Assembly (NCBI GenBank): GCA_934728355.1 | Contig: CAKVEA010000003.1 | Coordinates: forward strand, 62,001-126,000 | Origin: an uncultured Eubacteriales bacterium | GTDB taxonomy: Bacteria > Bacillota > Clostridia > Oscillospirales > Acutalibacteraceae | Length of the DNA stretch: 64,000 bases | Direction: 5' to 3' | Part shown: positions 8,283-16,609 of the stretch, piece after piece | How positions within the stretch are numbered: the first letter of the stretch is position 1 | How the letters are laid out: each line of letters starts with the position of its first letter | Made by a program: the position numbers and the translations under genes | Notes under the pieces: model-generated | Told to the model about the DNA's origin: nothing | What the model saw: the letters and a program-made list of their open reading frames with translations, nothing else | Databases searched by the model: none

Positions 8283-8320
8283 AAAAAAATTCACCGCAAT
8301 TTTTATAAAATTACGGTGAA
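8283..8320 (-). terminator. terminator of the tRNA-Ser pair
   Basis: On the minus strand TTCACCGTAAT pairs with ATTGCGGTGAA (one T-G pair) around a nine-base loop and is followed by seven T. It ends the two-gene tRNA-Ser transcript. Confidence 0.8.
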
Positions 8321-8324
8321 TCAT

Positions 8325-8415
8325 TGGCGGAGAAGGAGGGATTTGAACCCTCGCGCCGATCGCTCGACCTACACCCTTAGCAGGGGCGCCTCTTCAGCCA
8401 CTTGAGTACTTCTCC
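8325..8415 (-). tRNA. tRNA-Ser (GCT)
   Basis: A 91-base class II tRNA with a long variable arm. The acceptor GGAGAAG pairs with CTTCTCC, followed by G and encoded CCA. The anticodon loop CTGCTAA gives GCT. Confidence 0.96.
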
Positions 8416-8433
8416 AAAACTATACTATTATGC

Positions 8434-8522
8434 TGGCGGAGAGAGTGGGATTCGAACCCACGGTCCCTTGCGGGATCACCAGTTTTCAAGACTGGCTCCT
8501 TAAACCACTCGGACACCTCTCC
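8434..8522 (-). tRNA. tRNA-Ser (TGA)
   Basis: A class II tRNA with a long variable arm. The acceptor GGAGAGG pairs with TCTCTCC (one G-T), followed by G and encoded CCA. The anticodon stem CCAGT/ACTGG encloses CTTGAAA, anticodon TGA. It is the first gene of the tRNA-Ser pair. Confidence 0.96.
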
Positions 8523-8537
8523 AAATGCACTATGGTT

Positions 8538-8567
8538 ATTCTATCACAAGTTGTAAATGTATGTCAA
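8538..8567 (-). promoter_or_regulatory. promoter of the tRNA-Ser pair
   Basis: On the minus strand TTGACA and TAGAAT are 18 bases apart, with the -10 box 15 bases before the tRNA-Ser(TGA) 5' end. Confidence 0.7.
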
Positions 8568-8716
8568 GAGTAAAATTTCATAAATAATGAATTTTTAATA
8601 CTAAACTTTCAGAATTTTTATTGCAAAGAAACTTGATACTGGTATATACTCAAAACAAAAAGCATAATAGTGCTTTAAAATTGAACTATAATTTATATTT
8701 TGGAGGACATTTAATA

Positions 8717-10051
8717 ATGAGAGGTATTAATAAATTTTTTTCTTTTATTGGTTTGACTGCTATATTAACACTTAATTTTTCTATAATATCTGCAATTAAT
8801 TTTTACAAAGATAATTTAAATTGTGATTCTGTTTACATGGTTAATTTTAATTCCGGTATGCCTGTGGTTGAAAAAAATATATCTAAAAGAAGGAGCCCTG
8901 CATCACTTACAAAAATTATGACTTTTATAGTAGTATATGAAAATTCCGAAAACAGAGACAATACTAAAGTGCTTATAACAAAAGAAATTCTTGATAATGT
9001 TGACCCTGAAAGTTCCGGATCTAAACTTAAAGAAGGAGAGTCTATATCTATTACGGATTTACTTCATTGTATGATGATATCTTCTTCGGGTTATTGTGCT
9101 CAAGCTTTAGCAAACTATATCGGAGGAGGAGATGCTCAAAAGTTTGTTTCTATGATGAATGAAAAAGCATTGAGCCTTGAATGTGAAAATACTCATTTTG
9201 AAAATCCTGACGGTATATACAATGAAAATCAATATACAACAGCTGCTGATATGTATAAAATTACAAAATATTCTATGAGTAATCCTGAGTTTTTAAATAT
9301 AGTCTCGAAAAGTGAATATACAATGTTCGGAGATGAAAGAGATCCTGTTATAACGACTAATCATATGATCGATAAAAAAAGAGGCGGAAAATATTATTGC
9401 CCTTGGGTCAAAGGGATTAAAACAGGATATGTAAACGAAGCTGGAAGATGTCTTGTTTCTTATGCTTCGAAAGATGGTAAAACTTATGTAACCGTTGCAA
9501 TGGGAGGTCCAACTAAAGACAGTGAAGGTAATGCCATTTCGGATAACATGGCAATGATTGATACACTTGCGCTTTATAATTGGGCTTATGAGAATTTAAA
9601 AAATATTACAGTTTGTACAAGATATGAGCCTTTGGTTCAAACCGGCTTAAAATTTGTATGGGGAAAAGACAATATTTTTTTATCTTCAAATCAAGATGTA
9701 AGTATTATAGTTCCAAAAGAAGCTTCAAAAGATAATATTTCTTTGAAATATAATGTACCCGAAGAAATTGCATCTCCTGTAAAAAAAGATGATCTTTTGG
9801 GTGATGCCGAAATATTTTATGAAGGAGAAAAAATAAAATCCATACCTCTTTGTTCTTCTCAAGACTTTAAAAAAAGTTACTTACTTGTCGCATTTGATTT
9901 CTTAAGAAAAGTTTTTACATCTAAAATTTTTATATTTTCATTATGTGCTTTCTCAGCAATTTTGATTTTATATATTTTATATGTTATAAAGTACAACATG
10001 AAAATGAAAAGAAAAAATAAAGTCATTAAATTATCAAAATTTAAAAAATAA
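8717..10051 (+). CDS. D-alanyl-D-alanine carboxypeptidase, peptidase S11 (DacF-like)
   Basis: This is a low-molecular-weight penicillin-binding protein that trims pentapeptide stems of peptidoglycan outside the cell. The ATG at 8717 follows GGAGGACATTTAATA and starts a signal peptide (residues about 5-25). The open frame extends upstream to 8621 but without a ribosome binding site. The SxxK motif is SLTK (within SPASLTKIM), and KTG is in IKTGYVN. The second motif, usually SGN, reads SSGY, so the asparagine is replaced. The PBP5-like C-terminal domain is followed by one membrane anchor near the end (FIFSLCAFSAILILYILYVI) and a basic tail. It is 444 residues. A promoter-like TTGCAA with TATACT or TATATA lies at 8621-8650. 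Confidence 0.93.
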   Translation: MRGINKFFSFIGLTAILTLNFSIISAINFYKDNLNCDSVYMVNFNSGMPVVEKNISKRRSPASLTKIMTFIVVYENSENRDNTKVLITKEILDNVDPESSGSKLKEGESISITDLLHCMMISSSGYCAQALANYIGGGDAQKFVSMMNEKALSLECENTHFENPDGIYNENQYTTAADMYKITKYSMSNPEFLNIVSKSEYTMFGDERDPVITTNHMIDKKRGGKYYCPWVKGIKTGYVNEAGRCLVSYASKDGKTYVTVAMGGPTKDSEGNAISDNMAMIDTLALYNWAYENLKNITVCTRYEPLVQTGLKFVWGKDNIFLSSNQDVSIIVPKEASKDNISLKYNVPEEIASPVKKDDLLGDAEIFYEGEKIKSIPLCSSQDFKKSYLLVAFDFLRKVFTSKIFIFSLCAFSAILILYILYVIKYNMKMKRKNKVIKLSKFKK

Positions 10052-10124
10052 ACAGCTTTAGAATATTATGCACTCTACCTGACATATAAATTTATTATGC
10101 AAATATAACTGGAGGGTGTAAAAA

Positions 10125-11078
10125 ATGATAGAATTTTATCCTGAGGGTAAACTAATAGATAAGCTAAACAATATTAACTTTATGGCTTCTATGGAAAACC
10201 TCGAAGAAGCATGTCGCAGTAAAAAAATAATGGAAGCAAAAGCTGTGATGTGCGACAGTGAACACAATTTAATAGTTGATTTAGGTAAAATCAAAGGTGT
10301 AATACCTCGAGAAGAAGGAGCTATCGGAATTAAAGAAGGGTCCGTTAGAGATATAGCTGTTATTTCTAAAGTAAACAGACCAGTATGTTTCGTTATTGAG
10401 GGTTTTAAAAAAGACAGTCTCGGAAACACTGTAGCAATTCTTTCGAGACGGCATGCTCAGGAAATATGCATGCAGAATTATATTATTAATCTTAGACCGG
10501 GAGATGTAATTCCCGCAAAAGTAACTCATATGGAAAGCTTTGGAGTTTTTGCAGATATAGGATGTGGTATAGTTTCATTCCTTCCAATAGATACAATTTC
10601 TGTTTCGAGAATTTCTCATCCCAAAGAAAGATTTTCGCTTGGAATGGATATAAAAGTAATAGTGAAATATTTTGAAGGACTGAGAGTCCATTTGACTCAC
10701 AAAGAACTTTTAGGTACTTGGGAAGAGAATGCATCAATGTTTTCGATTGGAGAAACTGTGGGAGGAATTGTAAGGTCAGTTGAGGATTATGGTATTTTTG
10801 TAGAGCTTACTCCTAATCTTGCAGGACTTGCCGAACCTAAAGAAGGGGTAGAGGTAGGAGATGAAGCAAGTGTTTACATTAAAAATATAGTGCCTGAGAA
10901 AATGAAGATTAAATTAGTTATAATAGATACCTTCAGTCGCACAGATATTAATCAAAAAGTTAAATATTTTTACAATAAAAATCATATTGAAAACTTTCTT
11001 TATTCTCCTTCAAGCTGCTTGAAAGTTATAGAAACTGATTTTAGATCTTTCGAAAATGCATGCACTAAAGCAAGATAA
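10125..11078 (+). CDS. S1 RNA-binding domain protein (ribosomal protein S1-like)
   Basis: A cytoplasmic RNA-binding protein with at least two clear S1 OB-folds. One starts at RPGDVIPAKVTHMESFGVFA (about residue 125). The next starts at SIGETVGGIVRSVEDYGIFV (about residue 206). The N-terminal 110 residues look like a further degenerate S1-like fold. It is 317 residues, shorter than six-domain S1 but common for clostridial S1-like proteins. An AGGGTG box precedes the ATG. It stands alone with a bidirectional terminator behind it. Which RNA it binds cannot be read from the sequence. Confidence 0.85.
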   Translation: MIEFYPEGKLIDKLNNINFMASMENLEEACRSKKIMEAKAVMCDSEHNLIVDLGKIKGVIPREEGAIGIKEGSVRDIAVISKVNRPVCFVIEGFKKDSLGNTVAILSRRHAQEICMQNYIINLRPGDVIPAKVTHMESFGVFADIGCGIVSFLPIDTISVSRISHPKERFSLGMDIKVIVKYFEGLRVHLTHKELLGTWEENASMFSIGETVGGIVRSVEDYGIFVELTPNLAGLAEPKEGVEVGDEASVYIKNIVPEKMKIKLVIIDTFSRTDINQKVKYFYNKNHIENFLYSPSSCLKVIETDFRSFENACTKAR

Positions 11079-11081
11079 AAT

Positions 11082-11112
11082 AAAGCCATACTTTTTAAAA
11101 GTATGGCTTTCA
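11082..11112. terminator. bidirectional terminator between the S1 protein gene and ileS
   Basis: A near-perfect 14-bp stem AAAGCCATACTTTT / AAAAGTATGGCTTT with a one-base centre sits between two convergent genes. Confidence 0.85.
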
Positions 11113-11125
11113 TAATATTTAAATT

Positions 11126-14100
11126 CTATTTTATAAATATTTCTAATTCTTCGTCATCAACAGATACTTTTTTAGAATTTCTAGGATTTTCTATTTCTTT
11201 TATTTCTGAAAGAGTTTCTTTTGCGATATCATTCGTATAAAATTTCAACACTTCTTCAATTTTAGAAGAATTTGTTTTGAAGCTGATATTAACTCTGTCT
11301 GAAACGTCGAATCCGGATTCTTTTCTAAGGACTTGGCAATGTCTTAAAATTTCTCTGTAAATTCCTTCTGAGCGCAAAAATGAAGTTATTAATGTATTTA
11401 AAGCAACGTCTATTTCAGGATCAATTACTATGTTTTCTTTTTCTTTCTTAGTTAAAGTGAAACAATTTGAAGGAACTTCGCCATATCCTGGAATGTCTAT
11501 ATTTTCTTTACTTGATAATGAAGAAGCTAAAATTTTATTCTCTTCATTGCTTAAATTGATTATTGCATTTTTGACTTTATTTGAATCTGATTTTAATATC
11601 TTTCCTGCAACTTGGAAATTAAGAGCAATAAAGCTTTCTTTCAAAGTATCAAAATTTTCAAGATATTCTATATTTTTTACATTCAACTCTTCTTTAACGA
11701 TACTTTCATACTTAGAAACACTTTTTTCAAAAGATTTTCCTATATAAAGATCGGAAAGCGGTTGTTTTACTTTAATCGATTTTTCATTTCTTAGTTTAAG
11801 TGCATGAGTTACAACAGATCTGACTTCTTTTACATCTTCAAGTATTTCAGAGTCATAATTTTCCGATATTTCAGGGAAATTCGAAAGATGAACGGATTCT
11901 TCTGAATTCTCATATTTTTTAACCATATTCTGCCAAATTTGTTCAGACATAAACGGAATTATTGGTGCCATAACTTGGCATATATTTTTAACAGCATAAT
12001 AAAGGGTATTATATGCGTCTTGTTTATCTTTGTCTAAGCTGTTTTTCCAAAATCTTCTTCTGTTTATTCTTACGTACCAATTTGAAACATCGTCTATACA
12101 TTGTTCAAATTCTTTAATAACATCATTTATGCTGTATTCTTCATAAGCTTTTTTTGATTTCTCTATAAAGTAATCAATGCGATTTCTGAGCCATTTATCT
12201 ATTAGATTTTCAGATTTAAGATTTTGAATTGTTGGATTGTCAATTTCTGCGTATGTCATAAAGAAAGAGTATATATTCCAAAAACCGAGAAGTTTGCGTC
12301 TGGCTTCTTCTCCTATCGAATATCCAAATCTGACATCTCCTGCCATAGGAGCGCTTGCAAATAAATATCTAGTTGCATCGGCTCCTATTTTGTCGGCTGC
12401 TTCATCGAATTTTATCATAAATCCTGTTTTTGAAAATTTTGTTCCGTCTTCGGCAACTACTTTTCCGTAAGACTGTACTTTTTCATAAGGAGCTTTTCCT
12501 GTTAAAGTTACACTCATAAATAAGAGTGAATAAAACCAAAGTCTTACTTGCTCTTGCATTTCGGTAACCCATTCAGCCGGGAAATTTTTTTCCCATTCTG
12601 AGCGATCTTTAAAATATCCTAAAGTTGAAAAAGGAACTATTCCTGCATCAAGCCAAACATCTCCGATATCGGGTACTCTTGAAATTTCTTTTCCGCAATG
12701 AGGACAATTGATTTTTATTTTGTCAATCCAAGGACGATGAAGTTCCGGTAAAAAAACATCTTTTTCTGTACTAAGCTCAAGAAGTTCTTCTTTTGAGCCT
12801 ATCACAGTTAAATGACCACATTCTTCACAGTGATAAAAGGGAAGCGGTAATCCATAAAATCTTTTTCTTGATATATTCCAATCACCCATGTTTGAAAGCC
12901 AATCTTGCATTCTTTTTCCGATGAAGGAAGGCTGCCAATTAACTTTTTCGGCTGCTTTTATAAGCTGCGGACGTATTTCGTCTGTTTTAATATACCATTC
13001 TTTAACCAGTCTGAAAAGAATATCTGTTTTGCATCTCCAGCAAACAGGATAACTGTGAGTATAATCATGGACTTTAAAAAGTTTGCCTTGAGATTTTAAA
13101 TTTTCAAAAACCAATTGAGAAACTTCTGAAGCAAGTTTTCCACTCAAAAAGTCATATTCAGGTGTAAAAATTCCCATTTCATTTATAGGACATATTTCAG
13201 GTAAGCCATTACGTTTTCCTAGTTCATAGTCTTCTGCACCACATCCGGGAGCAATGTGTACAACTCCGCATCCTTCACTTTCATCGACGTCTTCCCATGC
13301 GATGACTTTATGAGTAATTTCTTTTTGAACACTCAACCACGGAAAAAATGTTTCGTATTCTATCCCTAAAAGTTCTTTTCCTTTTATTATTTCAATGACC
13401 TTTTTTTCGCCGTCTATATATTTTATTGCATTTTTTGCAAGTATTATCGGCTTTTCAAAACCCTCGCATTTAACTACTGCATAATCAAGCTCAGGATTAA
13501 CTGCTAAAGCTACATTAGCCGACAAAGTCCACGGCGTAGTAGTCCAGACTAAAACATCAAAGTCTTTGTTTTTTGTTTTTGCGATGCAGAAAACCGCTTT
13601 ATGAGTAACATCTTTGTGAGATCCTGACATTTCATGTTCCGAAAGGGAAGTTCCGCATCTTGGGCACCAAGGCATTGGACGGCTTGCCCTTGCTATCCAT
13701 CCTCTTTCATGACAAACTTTTAAAAAATGCCATATACCGGAAATATTTTCATCGGTATGAGTAAAATAAGAATTTTCCCAATCCATCCATTGACCAAGCC
13801 TTTTAGATTGAGAGATTATAACTTTTGAAAATTTATCTATTCTTTCTATACATTTTTTCGTAAATTTGTCCATTCCATAATTTTCAATATCCTTTTTATT
13901 TTTAAAACCAAGCTCTTTTTCTACTTCAACTTCAACCCAAAGGCCTTGAGTGTCGAATCCGTTCCTATATAAACATGAAAAACCATTCATCGCTTTGAAT
14001 TTAAGCATTATGTCTTTTATGCTTCTACCCCAAGCATGATGAACTCCCATAGGGTTGTTTGCTGTAATTGGGCCATCCAGAAATCTAAATCTTTTTCCAT

Positions 14101-14203
14101 TTTTGTTTTTTTCTTTCAATTTTTCAAAACATTTATTTTTTTCCCAAAAATTCAAAATATCCTGTTCTGATTTTATAAAATCAGGCTTATTTTCGACTGA
14201 CAT
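11126..14203 (-). CDS. ileS: isoleucyl-tRNA synthetase, type 2 with swapped GXHH signature
   Basis: It charges tRNA-Ile and edits misactivated valine. The class I catalytic signature normally read HxGH is here PMGVHHAWGR, so G53-V54-H55-H56 forms the inverted GXHH arrangement. This arrangement is known from a subgroup of type 2 IleRS enzymes with extreme mupirocin resistance. The second signature KMSKS reads KFSKT. The editing domain (WTTTPWTL) and the zinc module CPRCGTSLSEHEMSG are present. The C-terminal anticodon-binding region is followed by the type 2 tail. It is 1025 residues, normal for type 2. It has its own promoter on the minus strand and a TTGGAGG ribosome binding site. No T-box leader is visible. 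Confidence 0.97.
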   Translation of the reverse strand: MSVENKPDFIKSEQDILNFWEKNKCFEKLKEKNKNGKRFRFLDGPITANNPMGVHHAWGRSIKDIMLKFKAMNGFSCLYRNGFDTQGLWVEVEVEKELGFKNKKDIENYGMDKFTKKCIERIDKFSKVIISQSKRLGQWMDWENSYFTHTDENISGIWHFLKVCHERGWIARASRPMPWCPRCGTSLSEHEMSGSHKDVTHKAVFCIAKTKNKDFDVLVWTTTPWTLSANVALAVNPELDYAVVKCEGFEKPIILAKNAIKYIDGEKKVIEIIKGKELLGIEYETFFPWLSVQKEITHKVIAWEDVDESEGCGVVHIAPGCGAEDYELGKRNGLPEICPINEMGIFTPEYDFLSGKLASEVSQLVFENLKSQGKLFKVHDYTHSYPVCWRCKTDILFRLVKEWYIKTDEIRPQLIKAAEKVNWQPSFIGKRMQDWLSNMGDWNISRKRFYGLPLPFYHCEECGHLTVIGSKEELLELSTEKDVFLPELHRPWIDKIKINCPHCGKEISRVPDIGDVWLDAGIVPFSTLGYFKDRSEWEKNFPAEWVTEMQEQVRLWFYSLLFMSVTLTGKAPYEKVQSYGKVVAEDGTKFSKTGFMIKFDEAADKIGADATRYLFASAPMAGDVRFGYSIGEEARRKLLGFWNIYSFFMTYAEIDNPTIQNLKSENLIDKWLRNRIDYFIEKSKKAYEEYSINDVIKEFEQCIDDVSNWYVRINRRRFWKNSLDKDKQDAYNTLYYAVKNICQVMAPIIPFMSEQIWQNMVKKYENSEESVHLSNFPEISENYDSEILEDVKEVRSVVTHALKLRNEKSIKVKQPLSDLYIGKSFEKSVSKYESIVKEELNVKNIEYLENFDTLKESFIALNFQVAGKILKSDSNKVKNAIINLSNEENKILASSLSSKENIDIPGYGEVPSNCFTLTKKEKENIVIDPEIDVALNTLITSFLRSEGIYREILRHCQVLRKESGFDVSDRVNISFKTNSSKIEEVLKFYTNDIAKETLSEIKEIENPRNSKKVSVDDEELEIFIK

Positions 14204-14258
14204 TTTTAATTAAAACCTCCAAATAAATGATTTTATTCTTTCAAAATAATCACAATAG

Positions 14259-14287
14259 ATTATACTACATAACTCAGTTTTTGTAAA
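14259..14287 (-). promoter_or_regulatory. ileS promoter
   Basis: On the minus strand TTTACA and TATAAT are 17 bases apart, with the -10 box about 55 bases before the ileS ATG. It is back to back with the promoter of the AAA+ gene. Confidence 0.65.
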
Positions 14288-14360
14288 ACACATTATGGAA
14301 AACAAATTAATTTAACATGAAAGTTAATTTTTATTAAAAATATAGAACTTATTAAATTAA

Positions 14361-14389
14361 TTGAATACTATAAATGAAAGTGTTATAAT
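14361..14389 (+). promoter_or_regulatory. promoter of the AAA+ ATPase gene
   Basis: TTGAAT (14361-14366) and TATAAT (14384-14389) are exactly 17 bases apart. The 5' untranslated region of about 50 bases has a short CTGT/ACAG hairpin and a TTTAGGAG ribosome binding site. Confidence 0.65.
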
Positions 14390-14445
14390 ACTATTGTCTG
14401 TAGGTTAAAACAGATGTTGTTAAATTAAAATTTAGGAGTAAATAA

Positions 14446-16023
14446 ATGGAAAAATTTAAAAATTCAAAGAAAGCAATAGCAATTTTATTGACATCGACTT
14501 CTATTTTAAGTTTTTTACCTCAAGCTAATGCAAAATCAACAGTTAAAGATTTTTTAAATGAACATAAAGTACTTAGTTATATGCTTAAAGCTTCTGCGGC
14601 GATCGGTGGAGCCTTAACAGTTGGTGTGGGGGGATACTATGTTGGAAACACGGTACTTAATATCATAAAACCCGAAAGAGCACAAGAAAAAAAATTGTGT
14701 GAAGAAGCCCTCAAGAAGAAACGAGTTCTCCAAAAAGAACTCTTGGAAGTTTATAAAGAAGATAATGATGATGACAAAATAACTGAAATAAATCGCAAAA
14801 TAGCTGATGTTCAAAATACGATTAATTTATGTAAAAGTAAAGAATCTGCTTTGGAAGTTATAAAAGGAGTACCGATTGTAGGTGCTGCGGTAACATGTGC
14901 CGGCTTAGCTTTTAATGTACTTGATTTAGCTGGAAGTATGTCTAAGAAAATAACCAGTATAAGTTACCTTAGATATGCAGGTGATCATCTTAAAAAAGTA
15001 AAAGAGGATATTGTAAAATTATTTGAACCTTCTCCAAGAGAGCATACAAAAGATGAAGTGTTTAATAAGTTTGACACTATTTTTGAAGGAATTGAAGGTC
15101 AAGATGAAGCAATTAAAGAGGTCAAAAATCATCTTTATGATATAGTTGTTGCTAAGAATCAAGCGGCTTGGAAAGGCGAAAAATATTCTCATGGAGACGT
15201 TCTTTATTTCCATGGACCATCAGGTGTAGGAAAGTCTTCTGTTTCTAAAAAAATAGCCGAAGCACTTTATTCTAATCCAAAAGTATATACTGTAACTACT
15301 TCAGATGTTGACACCGATAAAAAAGACAGTGTTGTAACTCAGCTTTTTGGATCTCCTTCAAATATGAATAATCCTTATTTCCCACTTCCTGTAAATACAA
15401 ATTCATTAGCTAACTTCTTGAAATCAAATCCAAATTCGATTGTTAAAATAGAGGAATACGATAAAATTTGTACACCTGCTTTAGATGAAGTTCTAAGAAC
15501 AATTATGGAATGTGGCATAGTTAATATTAACGGGGAAAAAGTTGACTGTTCAGGAATGCTTTTTATACTTACTTCTAACGAAGACAAGGTTTCTATGGAA
15601 GGATTTGAAAAATCGGATGAAAGTAAGTTAGATAAAGACAGTTTAAGTAAAGGATATACAAGAGTATGGCATGATAAATCTTTCCTTAATCGTATAAGAA
15701 AAGTAGAGTTTAAAAACTTGAATAGTGATGCGTATAAAAAGATTTTGAAAAAACACTTCGAAGACATTAACAGCTATTGGTCAGATTCCAAAAATGCAGG
15801 AATAAAGTTGAAAATAGATGAAGAATCAATTAATAATTTGTCTTTAAAAATTGAAAAGATGAATCAAGGCGCAAGACCTATCGATTTATCTATTCTTCCT
15901 GTGATTCAAGGTGAAATAGGAAACAAAATTAAAGCGGCTCCTAGCCTCGACTTCTATAAAGATAGAACATTTAATGTTTCGTATGATCCGGAAAAAGAGA
16001 AATTTTCAGTAGATGCCAATTAA
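14446..16023 (+). CDS. signal-peptide-bearing AAA+ ATPase of the Clp/torsin class
   Basis: Not a protein I can name. Residues 1-29 look like a cleavable Sec signal peptide (basic start, hydrophobic core, QANA before Lys30). A hydrophobic segment follows at about 49-74, a charged coiled coil at about 77-135 and a second hydrophobic stretch at about 140-165. The AAA+ core begins near residue 220 (IEGQDEAIKEVKNHL). Walker A is GPSGVGKSS near 257, and Walker B reads KIEEYDK near 332, with Glu instead of the usual Asp. Sensor 1 is LTSNED, the arginine-finger block is FLNRIRK and sensor 2 is GARPID. This order matches Clp/HSP100 second domains and torsins. The AAA part may be exported or, if 49-74 spans the membrane, cytoplasmic and anchored. 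It has its own promoter and terminator and faces a small double-glycine-leader gene. Confidence 0.7.
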   Translation: MEKFKNSKKAIAILLTSTSILSFLPQANAKSTVKDFLNEHKVLSYMLKASAAIGGALTVGVGGYYVGNTVLNIIKPERAQEKKLCEEALKKKRVLQKELLEVYKEDNDDDKITEINRKIADVQNTINLCKSKESALEVIKGVPIVGAAVTCAGLAFNVLDLAGSMSKKITSISYLRYAGDHLKKVKEDIVKLFEPSPREHTKDEVFNKFDTIFEGIEGQDEAIKEVKNHLYDIVVAKNQAAWKGEKYSHGDVLYFHGPSGVGKSSVSKKIAEALYSNPKVYTVTTSDVDTDKKDSVVTQLFGSPSNMNNPYFPLPVNTNSLANFLKSNPNSIVKIEEYDKICTPALDEVLRTIMECGIVNINGEKVDCSGMLFILTSNEDKVSMEGFEKSDESKLDKDSLSKGYTRVWHDKSFLNRIRKVEFKNLNSDAYKKILKKHFEDINSYWSDSKNAGIKLKIDEESINNLSLKIEKMNQGARPIDLSILPVIQGEIGNKIKAAPSLDFYKDRTFNVSYDPEKEKFSVDAN

Positions 16024-16046
16024 GCTTATTTCATAAAACAATAATT

Positions 16047-16075
16047 AAAACCACCTATTTAACAAGGTGGTTTTT
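16047..16075 (+). terminator. terminator of the AAA+ gene
   Basis: A perfect 10-bp stem AAAACCACCT / AGGTGGTTTT with a short loop is followed by T residues. Confidence 0.85.
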
Positions 16076-16088
16076 ACAATATTTTTCA

Positions 16089-16195
16089 GTCTAGATCTAT
16101 TTTGTCTCTTGTATCATTTTCGTGTATTATTCTTCTGTATGAGGTGGTGGGTCTATACCTATTTTGTCTCTTGTATTATCTTCGTGTATTATTCT
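16089..16195. repeat. tandem 45-bp direct repeat, 62-bp period, at the 3' end of the leader-peptide gene
   Basis: Positions 16089-16133 and 16151-16195 are near-identical (GTCTA, CTATTTTGTCTCTTGTAT and TTCGTGTATTATTCT are shared). The 62-base offset is not a multiple of three. The copy downstream of the stop codon still encodes RIIHENDTRDKI in another frame, matching RIIHEDNTRDKI inside the gene. Confidence 0.85.
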
Positions 16196-16429
16196 GTATA
16201 GTGTATCACCGTCGATCTGATTAGGACGTTGACCTAAATAGTTAGCTGCTTGTCTTGCTTCTTCCAAACATTCGCATCTTAACATAACTTTCCCGGTAAT
16301 ATCATTTATTACCTCGTATTGGTGAGTTGGCTTATACTCTGCGTTGTATATATATCCTCCACTTGCTTTTTCTAGATCTTTGCCTTTCAACAAAGACTTG
16401 CCCTCATTTTTTTCAACTTCATTTTTCAT
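16127..16429 (-). CDS. small protein with double-glycine-type leader (bacteriocin/RiPP-precursor-like)
   Basis: The 100-residue product starts at ATG behind a strong AGGAGG box. Its N-terminal part ends in LLKGKDLEKASGG, which resembles double-glycine leader peptides cleaved by C39-peptidase ABC exporters. The 70 residues after SGG (YIYNAEYKP..., CECLEEARQAAN..., PPPHTEE end) match no family I know. Two cysteines are close together (CEC). The stop lies inside a tandem duplication, so the last residues are a rearranged end. The promoter strongly resembles that of the Nif11-like gene at 60.8-61.1 kb. No exporter or modifying enzyme is beside it. Its neighbours are the AAA+ ATPase (convergent) and tyrS. 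A secreted peptide role is inferred only from the leader. Confidence 0.6.
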   Translation of the reverse strand: MKNEVEKNEGKSLLKGKDLEKASGGYIYNAEYKPTHQYEVINDITGKVMLRCECLEEARQAANYLGQRPNQIDGDTLYRIIHEDNTRDKIGIDPPPHTEE

Positions 16430-16464
16430 AATTGTATACCTCCTTGCAAAAATATTTATTTGAC

Positions 16465-16478
16465 GTTACATTGGTAAC
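16465..16478 (-). promoter_or_regulatory. inverted repeat in the leader region of the double-glycine peptide gene
   Basis: GTTAC and GTAAC separated by four bases form a dyad just downstream of the -10 box, at about the transcription start. Its left half belongs to a block shared with the 61.2 kb promoter. It may be an operator. Confidence 0.4.
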
Positions 16479-16485
16479 ATTTAAT

Positions 16486-16513
16486 ATTATATATTTTTAT
16501 TTATATTTGTCAA
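16486..16513 (-). promoter_or_regulatory. promoter of the double-glycine peptide gene
   Basis: On the minus strand a consensus TTGACA is followed after 16 bases by consensus TATAAT. The string TTGACAAAT and the segment six bases after the -10 box (TGTTACCAATGTAA) recur in the promoter at 61180-61208. Confidence 0.75.
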
Positions 16514-16550
16514 ATATTTTATTCTAAAAATTTATTTTTCATACTATTAA

Positions 16551-16582
16551 ACAAAAAACTACATAAGCAATCGCTTCTGTAG
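16551..16582 (-). terminator. tyrS terminator
   Basis: On the minus strand CTACAGAAGC pairs with GCTTATGTAG (one mismatch) around a four-base loop and is followed by TTTTTTGTTT. Confidence 0.8.
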
Positions 16583-16609
16583 CCTCATTAATTTATTTTT
16601 TACTTAAAT

